Positions 12,393 through 25,689 of a stretch of DNA of 64,000 bases are shown piece after piece. The stretch is from Apodospora peruviana. Lineage: Eukaryota > Ascomycota > Sordariomycetes > Sordariales > Lasiosphaeriaceae. The stretch spans positions 1,828,001 through 1,892,000 of the forward strand of contig JAUEDM010000003.1 of the NCBI GenBank assembly GCA_033439685.1, in the 5' to 3' direction. The translations under genes were made by a program, and so were the position numbers. The notes under the pieces are model-generated. The model had not been told where the DNA came from and searched no databases. It saw only the letters and a program-made list of their open reading frames with translations. How positions within the stretch are numbered: position 1 is the first letter of the stretch; each line of letters opens with the position of its first letter.

Positions 12393-15300
12393 TATGACAG
12401 GCTGTGGGACAATGACAACAAGAAGAGGCACGGTGAGGCTACCGGGAACACGGGCAAAAGGCGGTGGAGCGCTTGGGAGGGGAAACTATTGTGATAGAGA
12501 TGGGAAGGGAAACGAATAGTAATAAGAAACAAGGTGAGTAAAGGTGACGGAGCGAGGCGGTCCCAAGACAAGGGAATTAGCGTGCACGCCAGCAACCGCA
12601 AATGAGAAGAAGAGAAAGGGTAGACGAGGGCTTCGTGAGGAAAGAAGAGGGAGGGTGAGAATCCTCGTACCGGCGGGTGCGAGAGGGCGGTGGGGTGTTA
12701 TACTCGTCCGGCCACTTGCCCCGGGCCAGTTGACCTATCCCTGAGTTATCGACCTATCGACCGGTAGGGCCAGGAGGATGGGACGGGGACACGGATGGGG
12801 GAGGGGGGTGTGGCCTGTGGCCCGTGGGTGCGTGGGTATCTCCCTAGCCCGTCCGGTGGTCCCATCTGCTTTTAAGTGGAAGGACGAAGCCGAAGTACCA
12901 GCAGAGGCAGGCAAAGAGTCCAGATGGGGCCCGCCTGCAGTGTTGCAGTAAGTCAACATGGTAGTGCTGCGGTGCTGCGGTGAACGCAGGTGGGAGGATT
13001 CTGCAGTCTGCTTTCTCGGCTGGCAAAAGTCGACATGGTCTAATATCGCCATCATTCAGTGGAGGCTACTTGGTCCGTCTTGCTGCCATCGTGATCGTCC
13101 CATGGAAGCACCGGAGGAAATACCAGCGGCAGCCAGCGATTTAGCTTGCCTTGACATGTATCGTACCTACGGAACACATGCTGCGTAGACATCCATCATC
13201 TGTGTCTGTTGGTCCGGGGCTATTTCTGTCGCATCGCACCTCTGAAATGCACCATCGAAGTGTAAATAAACGTACCCCGGAACATTCATGGCTACTTTTC
13301 AAGGGTTTTGATGTTCGTCCATCTTTTTGCTGAATGTATTTCTTTTTTGGCCCAATGCCCGGCGGTGGCACGCTTCTCCCGCTGCATGGCCAACAGGCAA
13401 GGGGGCTTCGATCAGCAGCTCGAGCCAGTTCGATCTAAGACGTACGCCATTGGGTAGGGAAGAGAACGTAGCAAGTATTCTAAAGGTAAGCGAGCCAGGC
13501 AAGAAAATTAGTAGCAATTGTACGCCCAGCAGAGTCCATTTCTAGGTACGTATGTACAACAGTACTTGTTGTTTCGTACTTACTCCATGTCAGATTCCAG
13601 CTTGATCATGTTCCTGCTTGCTTGCTTGCTGCTCATCAGTCAGGTACCTCTGTACAGACGGGACGTTCGACTTGGTAAAGATGCGTGTCCTAGAAGCAGA
13701 GCTGCAAGGTCGAAGAACGCAGAGAGACTGGCCGCCTGGCCGCGCCCGCTTGGCCCCTAGCGCACCGTATGGAGAGTATTGCTGCATAAAGAGCTGTGGT
13801 CCGCCCTCGGCAGGGGAGGCGGAGGGTGTGAGGGTGAGTGAGGGGTGGGATGCGCGGCATCTGGCCCTCGTCGCCGATGGAGAGGCACTGGGAGGCAACA
13901 GGTAGCTGTACTTTCGGTGGGCTGTGCTGGGACGTGCATATGCACAATGCCGAATGACAAAAAATCCGACCAGTCCTTGCCAGCTTCAGGCGGATGGACT
14001 GGCCTCTTGACTGCATCCGGAGCTGAAAAAAACTGCAGATGTGGCCGGTGCAGCGCCACCCGCCCATGTACTGTACCTCGGAACGATCGAACATTCTTGC
14101 CTCTCTCTCTTCTCACCCGTTCGGTCGGTCGTGGTGAGTGGCCGAGCGTACGGATTACAGTACGGTCGCCAGTCGCCCACCCCGCCAACTGTTTAAACAC
14201 ACACAAAAGTTCCCCCCCTGCCCCAGCCTGAATCCGGGAATTCAGTTAGCGTCACCGTCACCGTCCCTGGGGCCTGGGCAAGGGCAACTCGTCAACTGCC
14301 AGTGTTCAGTTGTCAACCTGGAAACTGCTTCCCGCTCCTTGCGAAGAGGCTTCATCAAGTTCCCAATAGGGAAACATATCCATTCCGCCTTCTCTCTGTA
14401 GCTTTGCACGGACTAACTGCCCTGCATATTAACTCACACAAACAAACAAACAAACAAAAAAGCTTGCGCCTCAAATGTGGCGTATTCTAAGTTAAGGTAC
14501 TCTTAAGTGCAATTCCGTGCAAAGTGAAGATAGACGGGAAGTGATCTCATCGAACATGGAAGCCCTGCCAGCGTTTTGACACATGGCGACGCCTCGTTAA
14601 TTTAGTAAGGGACTCTTCAGATTACCTCGATGGCCGGGGACCGAACACCGAACCCGTAGACAACCACTGTTGACACTCGGGTATTACACGCGCCAAGATG
14701 CGGTCCGTTCGAGGATAGCAAAGTTGAGATGTATGCAATCTATATGACCATGCCACGCTACCTACTTTGGGGTTTGGAGATTGGTGGTACCGATTGATTG
14801 AAACCTTCTCAACATGCTTATCCACCTTCCGATGTATTCTGTATTGCGTCTACTTCGTGGCTACGAGCCTACGACCTTCCTGCTCGAACCGCAAGGGGGT
14901 GTCTCGAGACGAAGGTCAAATCCAGGAAACATGGTACGGATGTATTGCCTGAGGCCGGGACGCGATGGTGTGTATGAAGCAGAAGCCCTTCCTTCTAGTA
15001 TCGCGCTCGCCAGGAACAGTGGTTTCTTGATGCTCCTGTCAGCCATATCATGCAGTCTGGTGCGCATCGAGATTAACACTGAAGTTTGTCAGTCCACTCG
15101 TAGGCATCAGGTCAATTTGTCGATAAAGGCGCTCCTGCACGCCTGCAGGCTACATCATCATCTAATAAACAGAACAGGCCGATTATGCGGTTGAGGGTGT
15201 CGTGTCCCACCCATCACCGCACCTCCGCAAGAGTTGTTTCCAAACTCAACAGCTGCAGGCGCCACCTGATACTCTTGAAATTATATCAAAAATCCCTTCA

Positions 15301-18300
15301 TTGGCAATCTGCCAGTGACAGTCCTGCGTTCGGCGAGCTGGGATAGATCGGAGAGAATAAGATGATGAAAGGCATGAATATACTGTACCATGACGAGAGA
15401 CTCATAAAATGGACTGCATGTGGTGAGATTAGCACATCTGTCAGTGAAGTTGCCTGGGTGCGTCTAAAAGACGCCATCAGCGGACAGCCCACGAGGTCGA
15501 AACATGAAACAGAACAAGCGCGCTGCGGAGAAGAGGTGTCGTCCCGTTTCACGTTTCTCAGTGGCTGGGGTCCAGCTATTACCATCATCAGATCGCGCCC
15601 GCCTTTTCCCGTCTCCGTCCTTTCTCGTCCTATTCGCGGAACGCCACAGCATTTCTTGGATCCGGCTCATATGGCCTGTCATTACACGGCACTAAGCAAA
15701 AGGGATCGCCTGCATGATTCTAGGACCGGGTAGGTGTCTCAACAAGGTAAAGTCTTGGGGTATCGTCGTAGATGATCATGAAAGAGGTCGGCTCGTGTTG
15801 CCATATCTCCATATGGCACCCTGGCCTCGATCGATGATAAGTCGAGCCAAAACGCGCGAATACAATTCTGGACGAGGGGTAACGCGTGGTCAAGGGATCA
15901 AGTTTCCCAAAAGGACGAGAAAAGACCAAGATTTCCATCAACTCGGGCCCAGCCCGTCGAGCTGTGGGTGTGGGAACTGGGAAGGGGCTCGAGACTGACT
16001 CGACAGTGGAGAGTTGAGGATTCAGGGGGAAAGGCCAACGGCAGTCGCAATGTGGATGTGCAGGCACACCAGATGTTTGTTGATGGGAAGTAACCAAGTC
16101 GTAACTCAAGCTTCCAGCCTGTAAGAGGTGGTAGGTTAGGATGTGAGCGCAAACATCCCATGCTAGTGCCGAAGGTGAGCAGAAGGTGTCTTGATCCGGA
16201 CCCCTGCTTTTGAGCCTCATTGGCTGCCGGGTAAGACGCCCTCGGCCACCACTTGGAGAAAAAGGCCGACTAAAAAAGTTCCTGATTGGTCAAAAAATCG
16301 GAAGGCCGACAAATGGGTGGCGCCAGCCAAGGTCAGACGAACTTGACAGCCCTCGACATCCAACTGAGGAGTTCGTCGATTTCGCGCACTGAAGGCATGA
16401 AAAATAGCACGCAGCAGCAAGCTACCACCGAGAGGAAAGCTAACCGTCGAGACAGACACGATGGAGGTCCGAGCTTCGTAACGGCCACAGAGATGTCGCG
16501 GAAGGGTTTGTCAAAAGAAGGTCATTGGTTTTTGATTTGGCAATATTGCTGTTGGATCAACGCAAAATGAGCACATCTGATCATCTCTATTGTTGTAGAG
16601 AGGTGGTGTATGTACCTTCTGAACTGGATATGAAGCTGTTTGGGACGCCACACACCCCTAATATGGGTATCCCGACGAGATGGCTCGGCAGTGTCGTCAG
16701 TAAGCTGTTTTATGAGGGCGAGTGGGTGGTAATCTGGCTTCATCAACACTGCCAGCCAATCCTCTCGCAGAAGCCGGTTGGTACCTAGGAGTTGGTTATC
16801 TGGGCATGCTGGGCCGACAATCTAGAATGCGTCCCAGGAAGTGATGGTCGCGACATGAAGCGCGGTGGATATTTGCGCGTTTCCGACATCGCTCCGGGGG
16901 TTCGGTCACGGAAGCGGGCTGCTGGAGTTTGATATCGCGTCGAGGGTGAGTCAGGAACAGTCGGATTCAAATTCATGGCAAGATGGCTCGCTACGGTACT
17001 GTACAACCCGGACCCAAAAGTTGCTTGCCATTCGGTTTCGCTCGTGCGTACCTGTACAGTATCTCAGTTGTATGGTCTGGCGGTCAATTGGACAGTACAA
17101 AGACGGTGGTGCATGGGCACAGCAGCATCGAGCATCGATGCAGCAACTTCAACCGGCACATCTGAATCACATGCAGTAGCTTACTGCAGTAAGTTGAGAT
17201 TTGGGTATAAACGTCAATATCACCCTCGCGACACCACAGATAGTATATTTCTGTCGCATTGCATAGAGTACTTGGACCGAGAGAAGGATCCGTATGCAAG
17301 CTGTGACAGCTTCGTGATCGATGGCATCAGTTCACTTGGCAGCAATACGATCTGGCGGTTAGAGTCGGTCTTTCGTATCTGTTCGACAATCAAAACACGG
17401 GAGGTTATCACCAGGCAGACAGTGGCGGGTAGGACTGGCAGGAGGTTGACAGGAGAAGACGGCATGGACGGTATGTGCTCGGCAGGAATCGGCCTAGCTT
17501 CGACGGGAGTCTCGACATCCATCGTTGAACCCGTATGGTTCCATCCACGAAGCTGAACTGCATGCGGATTAATTTCAAGACTTACTGGTGGTCATGCAGG
17601 GCGATATTCGAAGCCTTTGACTGGTGAAGAGCTTCAGACAAACAGGCGAAAATAACAGGATAATTTCAATTTGCTCTTGTCCAGCGACGGAGGTGCAACT
17701 AACAAATTCAAGATCTTCCTGCTGAAAGTGCGGGGCTGAGATAGCTCCCGTGACTCAGCCTGCTCTTTCCCTGTTCGGGCTCCCTGCTCACGAAACGTCA
17801 GTGGAGCCTGGCTGCTATTTTGGTCGCACGTCGGGTCTGGCCTCCCTACTAGCGCGCTTTCTTCCGCTCGGCAAGTGGCGGGTCTCGCCTCACCTCTCCT
17901 CCCGCCCGCTCCGAACAGGGCAGTGGCAGTGGGCAGCTGGTGCCGATAACAGCAAAGAAGCAGCTCAAACCACACCAAGTGCGAATGGGGCGTCGATCTC
18001 GTGACGGCCAGAGTCACTTGATCTCCGGGGGCAACTACCCAGAATGGAAGACCGCTCGGCGGCCTGGCCCTCAGCCCACACGTGCACACTTCCAGATTCC
18101 TCTCCAGGCGGTCAGGTCCAATGGACAATCCAGCTGCAGTCTTTTCTCGAGCTTCGAAAACAAAACATCAATGCGATGAGAGGCTCGAGGATCGTCGACG
18201 GCCTCTTCGACAACCCCGATTGACGACCTCCTTGTTTTCTTGGAAAGTTCCAAGTCCATCACAGCTGCAGGACGGCCTCTTCCATATGGACCATTCACAC

Positions 18301-19632
18301 ACCTAAAGCGCGAGAGCCAGACCCGAGTCTGAAGGCAGCCAAGCAGCCCGAACTGATTCAAGTTGAACAGCTCCCTCACGGTGCTAGGGCCACCATTGGG
18401 CCGCCCAGTTTCCTGACCGCAACTCATCTATGCAGCAGTATGGGAGTGCATTGTAGGTATACATCACCAACTTGGCACGTGTTGGCATCTCCGCGAGGTG
18501 GCCTCTCGTGCCTCCCTTCGGTGTCTTGCAGTTCGGGCCGCCGCCGACGCATGAATGAACAATGGCCTTGTGCAGACTTGCGATGTCTGATCTTTCTTGC
18601 CCGCCTGTCGTTGGCGCTGCTGGTGTAACAGTTACTTCCAGCGGCTATCTCGGACTCTGCTGCGCCGATATATTCGATCCCATTTGAATACCTACCAAGT
18701 CCGCGCAGTGCCTGACCACGCCCACAACTTATAAAAAAGTGGCAAACCAGCGATACAGATCCACGGTCATGGCGTGGCGCAGGCATGATCGAAAAGTTGC
18801 GTGGCCACACATATCCTTTTCTCCAATATCGATATGGGGAGACGCGTCTCCTCCGTCTTCAATGGGAAACGCTGATATGCCCATAAAGCTTCTCAGGGTC
18901 AAGGAATGAATATGCAGGAAACCCCAGGTTCAAGCAAGGGGCGAGATAACTAAGGTACGTATGCTCTCTTGTGACGTCAAAAGTACTGTACCTTTGCAAT
19001 TCAATGGACAGAAAACACACATGACCAATGGAAGCTGAAAGGAGGTGGATGCATTTCCCATGACCCGTACACGATCTACGTTTTCTCTATCCCACAACCG
19101 GCTCCATCTCCGATGATTTCCCCAGGAAACCAATTTACTGCGGAAGCCGCGCAAAACGTTTCCCAGAATTTCACGCAATTGTATGCATGTCTCAGTTGAC
19201 AGCTGCTGCTGTGACGGCCTTCGCTGGAGCAGGCCACACTAGTAACCCGTACAGGCTGACTTGCAGCGGAGATCGGCCAAGTTAAGCCACCTCCGACGTC
19301 GCCGGGGTGGCGGCCGGGCGGCTGGGCCGTTAAGATTTTGGGAGGCAGCCGTTCGACGTGGCACTGGCAGATTTGCTGGGACAGAGATTTTGCTTCGCCA
19401 CAGTGATCCACACTGCCAACATTCCAGCTGTGGCACCGCACGTCACTCACTCCAGTGCAGTTTATAGTCAGGGTTAGGGTTTAAAGAGCAATCACCATGA
19501 AATTATAGGAGTTCAGGGGGGAACAGTGAAGCGATTCCGGTGTACAGATAGCACCATCCTTATTCAGATGAATGCTGTTGGATCTGGTCTACTGTTCAGG
19601 TATATCATATCTTCTTTCATGGATCTACATAT
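12393..19632. other. 7.2 kb gene desert
   Basis: The longest stretch without a supported gene. Base composition is not strikingly AT-rich, so there is no obvious sign of repeat-induced point mutation. Simple repeats seen are a GCTT run (about 13616-13632) and a CAAA run (about 14437-14458). There is a short telomere-like TTAGGG near 19473-19484. GTACTGTAC-type near-palindromes recur (about 14068, 16997, 17052, 18983). The longest ATG-started frame, 16975-17556 (+, 193 codons), has no recognisable domain and I do not call it. Confidence 0.5.
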
Positions 19633-22600
19633 TTAGCTTTCTAACCGCGTCATCTCCAAAAGAGACCCATGAAGCCTCGCCTTCTCTCCAGCAGCAACAA
19701 ACCGCTCCAGCAGTTCCCTCGTCCTCTTCGCTCCGCGGGCAGTAGTTATATCCTCTGTTTTTAGAATAGCCACCGCGCAGAGCACAACCCTTGCGCAGAC
19801 AGCAAAGACATGCTGATCAGACGTCCAGCCTAACGGACCGTCCCTTCCTCCCTCATTCTCATCAGCCAGCAGCAGCTCAACCAGATACTCCAGTCCATCC
19901 TCAGTCCACCTTTTCAGGTAGGGCGCAGCAGTAACAGCCGACGACGACGACGACGACGAGAAAAAAGCATTCTCCCGCCAGCGCCACGTCTCCCTCACTT
20001 CGTCGATGAAGAGGTTCTGCTCCTCCGCGGCGAAGAGCGAGTCGTCAAAGTCCATGGCTGTTTGTAGTAGCTTCTCCGCTGGGGTGAATCCAACACCTGC
20101 ACCAGTCATCCGGGACGCGACGAGACGAAAATCGAATTCTTTGTGACAAGCAAAATTACGGCACAACCAGCTGACGAGGTGGTCTGCTGCCGCCGGCGCG
20201 ACCATGTGCCTGCCAATCACGCCGCCGGCGGCACTGGCGGCGACTTCTCGTATCTCGTCGTCATCGTCCACCAGGCTCTCGTAGAGTGCCGACAGGACCG
20301 GGAGGTATCTCGGTTTGTTCCATGCTGCTGTGGTAGTAGCATGACGAGCAACACCAAGGAAGAAGGACCTGAGAGCCATGGCGGCTGCGTATCGCGTATC
20401 GAAGGACTTGTTAAACGTATTAGCAAGGGCCATATTATGTATGGCGAGTGATAGAGGGTTGGTACTTACGTTGTCCACGGCCAAAGAGTCGGCAATCATG
20501 AGGCCCCAACTCCTCAGCCTCTGTTCCAGATTCGGAATACTAGTCCCTGCACAAACAGTTGCCGCCATCAGCGAGCCGCTGGTCTTGATGATTGCACACG
20601 CCAAGGTAGGGTTAAACAGCTCCCCCTTTCGCTGGAGGCTGCTCCACAGCCGATCCAGCTGCTCTGTGCTCGGCAAGGGAGAAGAACGAGCTGCTGCTGC
20701 CTTGTGGTTCAGCAGGATCCCGTCTATCAGACTCCCAAAATTGAGCAAAGCTTGCGCTCGCACCTCGGGCGCTGCCGTGGCGGCGCGATCGCAAACCTCG
20801 ATATACAGCGCGCAAAGCTCTGGTGTGATGCCGTCTTCCTTTTGGAGGTCCTCCATCGCCTTCCTTTGCACTGCTTCCCAGACCTTGGGGGCTGTCTCGA
20901 GCATTCTGCACGCCGTGTTGGTGTCGTTGTTGCCCAAGACGGTGAGCAGCGCCGACCGCACTTTTGTTACATCGGTGGCCTCGTATGCGCTGTCGTAGAC
21001 GGCCATGATTGCAGTTTCCATTCTTAACAAGGCCGTAGACGGGCCGTCCTGCTTTGTTAAATCGATCCTGATATCCTCTTCTGGCTCGGGCTCGTGATAG
21101 AAGCGGCGTGAGAGCAGGTTGAAGATTTCGAGGTATGCTGCTTGCAACACTGGGCACCCAGCAAACCGAGACCCGCGAGGTATATGCTCTCTCAGGAGCT
21201 CCTTTAGGTTCTCGAGATCTATACAGTCATGTTTAGCAATTTTCACTTTTACACCATCAGGTGGTAACAGATTAGCTTACCACCCTCTGTCAAGCTCGGT
21301 TTCCGCTCGATAGCGAACCTGATAGTCAGCAGGATACCATGAAGCCTGTTCGCATTGAGATCAGCCCGTGGCAGCCCACAATCCCCAACAAGCAGTGCTC
21401 TCATCTCGTCGATCCAGTTCTCTCCCTGGAGAAAAGAGCAGAGCGTTCTGGCCGCGATCTCCCGAACGTGCCAGATCCGACTGCCGAGGTATTCCTCGAT
21501 GCGTCCCCACAGCTCGGCGCGGTGTTCCTCGGGAGGACCGGCGCGGCGGATGATATCCAAAGCTGGGAAGACTGCCTCCGCCGCAGAAGCGGCAGCGGAG
21601 TTGAGAGTGGCGGCCGCACCCGCCTCGCTGATGTTGCCTGCTGACTGCAAGAGACCCAGAATAACGCCGGGCAGCGTCGGGTACTTGTTGTACGAGATCC
21701 GAATCGAGACGCCGTCCCAACCTGACTCGATAGTGGCTTTGCTCTCGCCGGTGCCGAGCAGGCAGTCGATCAGGCTTCTCAGCAGGAGCAGGCCGCAGTT
21801 TCGTATCGCCCACACCTCAGACTTGAGACTGTTTGCTGCCAACAGCAGAGTGGCGGCGAGGTAGCTCTCAGCCTTTTTGCTCAGCAAGGAGCTCCTGAAA
21901 ATTTCCCTCAGGGAGTTGAGGGCGTGGACCTGCGGCAGATTGGATCCGTCTGTCTCGGACATTGTGACCTCCTTCTTGGCGATCTCCTCGAGAGTGCTGA
22001 ACACCTCGCCGAACGACGGGGACTCGGCGTTGGCGGCCAGAACGGCTGCTATGAGAGCCGGAATCCCTGCGGAGCGACGTGTCGTGGACGCTTGTGTCAT
22101 GATGCAGTCTACTGTGCCCTAGGAAGCGTCAATATCACCTTATTTCTGGCAGGCAGAGCCCCCTTCCCCAGCTTACCTGGTACCATTCACGAAGCAGGTC
22201 ATCCGAGCTAGTGGTATCCGGGAAAACATTGCGCAGATTCTGGCTAAGCTGGCAGCATGTTGAAAACGTGAGCGAGACTGTTGAGAAAGCACCGCGATGC
22301 CTCAGGCTGGATAGTTGCTCAAAGGCCAGGTCGCCAGAGCTTTTGAAGAAATCCAACGGCGGAAAAGGTACACCGGCCGTTGGCGTTTGTCTGAGTGTTC
22401 CCACCATGAGGCGTAACAAATTGCTAAGAACATGGTTAGTTGAATATATAAATGATTCACAAGATGACTGAGAATTCGCCTACCTTGATTCATGGACAGC
22501 TCGAAAACTGTAACTTAACAGGTCCTTGGTATCGAGACCGTCAATCTCCTCCATCTCTTCCGGCAGATGACCCTCAGGGGAGTCATCGCAGAGAACATGC

Positions 22601-24969
22601 TTGACTGCCAGCCAGATACGTTTACAGCAGTCGAATATACGGCGGTGAATGCCGCGAATCACGTCCGACTGACTGCCAGAATATGTGGCTTGGATGATCA
22701 AAACCGGCCAAGCATAGCTAAGGTACATTTCATCAGCATATAAACACACTGTTTAAACTTGCCCCAACTTTTATATCACGTACCTTAGAGCAGCGAAATC
22801 CGGATGAACCGGATTCTCAATGGCCGCATGACCCAAGTCATTTTCCGCCTTCAAGATCTTGCCCTCAAGAGCGCTGATAATGTTGGACACTAAACCGATC
22901 TGTGACTCCTGTTCGTGAAGCCATTCACACAAGAGACCCTGAGAGCGCGCGGCTCCGTCACCATGGTCGGCTCGTCCAGTCCTGTCTGCGAGGGCTTGTG
23001 CTCTGGAGCAGAAGTCCTGCAGTATCTCGAGGAGGGTTGCAGAGTAATGGCTGGACTTAATTGGGGCGTTGACGATCTCCTGCGTAAACTGTGCTAGTAG
23101 TAAAGACGCAGACTCCCTAACGTCCTCGAACGGGTCCATCAAAAGATCAAGCAGAAGACGGATCCAGCTGGAGTCGGACGATATCATCTCGACAATATCC
23201 GTGTCGAGGAAGTCACCGGTGGCTCCAGCATGTTTTCCAATCTTGAGAGCCAAAAGCGCCGCCCTCAAGGCGGTAATGTGCCGCTGATAGGATGCAGTGG
23301 GGAGGAGCTCGGATTTCAAAAAGGATATGTACCAGTTCAAGAACGCTTCGTGGCGGTCAAGAATCTCTTTGGCTTCAATATCGTCTTTTAGCAATGTCTC
23401 GGGTCCATATCTCTTCTTGGCCGCAAGCCGGGTCCCATCTGCAGAAGCCGGCTGAGCATCACGGCTGGCAGATGCGGCCAGACTCCTCTTCGAGACGGTC
23501 ATGACGTTCTTGACTCTTCGGATCAGATATTTGGTGAGTCCAAGCATCTCGTTGCGCAGCTTTGCGTCGTAGTCTGCATGAAACGCCGGCAAGTGCTTCT
23601 TGAGTAGGTCAAACGCAACCTGCGAGAACGGTTTGGTGGTTGCCTGGGATGAGACAAGCAAGGAGAAAGCACTAGATCGGACACAGAGAGATGGATGGGG
23701 AAGGAAATTGCTCAGGAGTCTCTCTTTGAGGGCCACCTGTCCTCCTGGTAGGTGTTCCCCTGAATCAAGATTGCCAGAGGCTACGAACTCTTTTGGTTAG
23801 CAGTGTTACGACTCGTTCCGCCACATTTCAGAAGTAATACTTACTGGGTTCGTCAACTAAACCAGACTTTTTCCCGATTTCTAGTGCGGCCAACTGGATT
23901 AATAAAGCCTGATCCGTCACATGCTCATCGAGAGCGCCCTGACGGTTGAAAGCCTCCAGTAATCGCAGAGCTGCCGGCTTATCCGTCTTGAAGATGGGTA
24001 CCAAAACATAATTCTTGATATCATCCATATGGCCGGGAGACTGTTCCAAAGCATCCTGAAGCCATGTATGCCCCAGCTCGGCAATAAAGCCCGTCGATCC
24101 GGGAGTGGCATTTTCCGCAGAGCGCTTTTCCAGCCCCCGGAAGATGTGGACGATGCATTTGCCAGCAAGAGGTGAGACGTACGAGAGCTCCATCCAGGAA
24201 AACAGGTCGAACACAAATGATCTCCATACCTCAAGTTCGGGCCTCCCCGCAGCATCCTCGGGTAGATGACTCTCAAGGAACTTAATCTCTCGATACTTGA
24301 GGCAGATGTCGTCGAGATGAATGGCCTGCTTGGTTAGAAAGTGGTCAAGACACTGTAGGCCGGACTTGGTCAACTGTGTCGTGGATGTCCGAGCCACGAT
24401 GGATACAAGAGTCTCGAGGACGTGCGCTTTGATGAGTTTACCGGTTTCCGGGTCCGGGTTGGCTGTCGAGGATGCCACCAGGACATGCAGAATCAATCTC
24501 AGCGCCCGATGAGGGTCATGTTCATACCACTCAAGATAGAAGTGGAACAATCTTCTGGATAGAGGCTCGGTGAAGGCCCATTGCTTCAACCCCGGGTCGG
24601 TCGACTTTGCACATTGTTGGACAAAGCTGCACAACTTGACACAATCATGGCCATTCCCATGAGACTGTCGGGAATGGGATGCATCATGTAAGAGTTTTTG
24701 AAATAGTGCTTTTGCGATTCTAGTTTTAGATAGCTATGATATTAGTGTCTTGCAAGGTTGGTCGGGAGGAATAATTCTCACCCAAGTCGAGATTCTTGAG
24801 CTTGTGTCAAGATCCATTTTGTCATGGTATTAGCATTGACAAAAACCTCGGGACCGAGGTCAGACAATTGCACTGCATTTGCTCTGTTCTCGGTGTTTTC
24901 AGGGGTGGTGGTATCCATGCTCCTTATTAAGTCTTGGGGTTTCCACGTTTCCTGGTTGAATTGTTTCAT
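19633..24969 (-). CDS. TRM732: THADA/TRM732-family HEAT-repeat protein (DUF2428)
   Basis: Homologue of yeast Trm732 and animal THADA, the large scaffold that works with the Trm7/FTSJ1 methyltransferase for 2'-O-methylation of tRNA position 32. I read eight exons on the minus strand: 24969-24782, 24719-23845, 23789-22784, 22717-22484, 22423-22177, 22118-21281, 21218-20470 and 20406-19633. They total 4911 bases, closing exactly at 1636 residues, the usual size for the family. The DUF2428 signature is clear: TTRRSAGIPALI at about residue 860, then LPQVHALNSLREIF and SEVWAIRNCGLLLLRSLID. Alpha-helical repeats fill the rest. The last intron (20469-20407, 63 bases) is a multiple of three without a stop, so simple translation reads through it. 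It nevertheless has donor GTAAGTACC and a TGCTAAT branch, and removing it joins SLAVDN to SFDTRYAAAMALRSFF, as expected for the family. Divergent from TIM23. Confidence 0.9.
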
Positions 24970-25689
24970 AAAAATAAAAACCTGCCGTTTTATTATGTTG
25001 AGAAGATACTGTGTATAGGTAGCTAACCATATGAGTGAATGAGTGATGATGGAGCGCCCAAAATTCCTAGACTAGCCGAGTGACTTTCAACCCTGCTGGG
25101 GTACAAGGAGAATAAGATTTTTTTGGGGAATTGGGCCCCGATTGACTGGGTCTCGGTGTAGGAGCCCTCTCACCTTGGTCTGGGCATGCTCACCTAGCGA
25201 CAATTCGAGCTAGCGCAGAACGGAAACCGAGAGAAGCATTTCTTTCACACAGGACATCCATCTTGAATTATTTTACAAAATTGCTTTATGAGTTCTGATA
25301 AAAACTCGATAGATCATTTATGTAAGGTGGACTGAAAGCAATGAAACTTATCAATCGGCATTGCTTTTAAGAGCAACAAGCTCCCGTGCCGATCATGACC
25401 GGTCCCGTCCTAACACCGCGTCAGCGCACGCACGGGCCCGATTACTGTTGGGAGCCATAAATTTTTTCGACTTCACCTCGTTATCGGGACCCGTTCCAAT
25501 TCGTGAGCCGGATTTCTCGCGCCGTAACCTCATCCACCACTTTCCACCTCGAGCACCGAACCGACCCCAAGTCGCCGCCCCCAGCAACACGCCCCCCCCC
25601 CCCTCCCCCGATCAACTAGATTCTGATTTATATCCTTTCTCTTTGGGTCTTCTTTTCTTCCTTCCTTTCAATTTCTCCATACAAAAAAA
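24970..25689. promoter_or_regulatory. Shared divergent promoter region, TRM732 / TIM23
   Basis: 720 bases separate the start codons of the minus-strand TRM732 gene and the plus-strand TIM23 gene, so both promoters must lie here. It contains a run of 12 C residues (25592-25603) and a CT-rich TIM23 leader ending in an A8 tract directly before the ATG. No other gene is seen. Confidence 0.55.

Noticed and set aside
16975..17556. 193-codon ATG-started frame in the gene desert
   Set aside because: The longest frame there, but with mixed composition, no domain, no clear leader or splice support, and repeated GTAC words inside it. Possible but not supportable.
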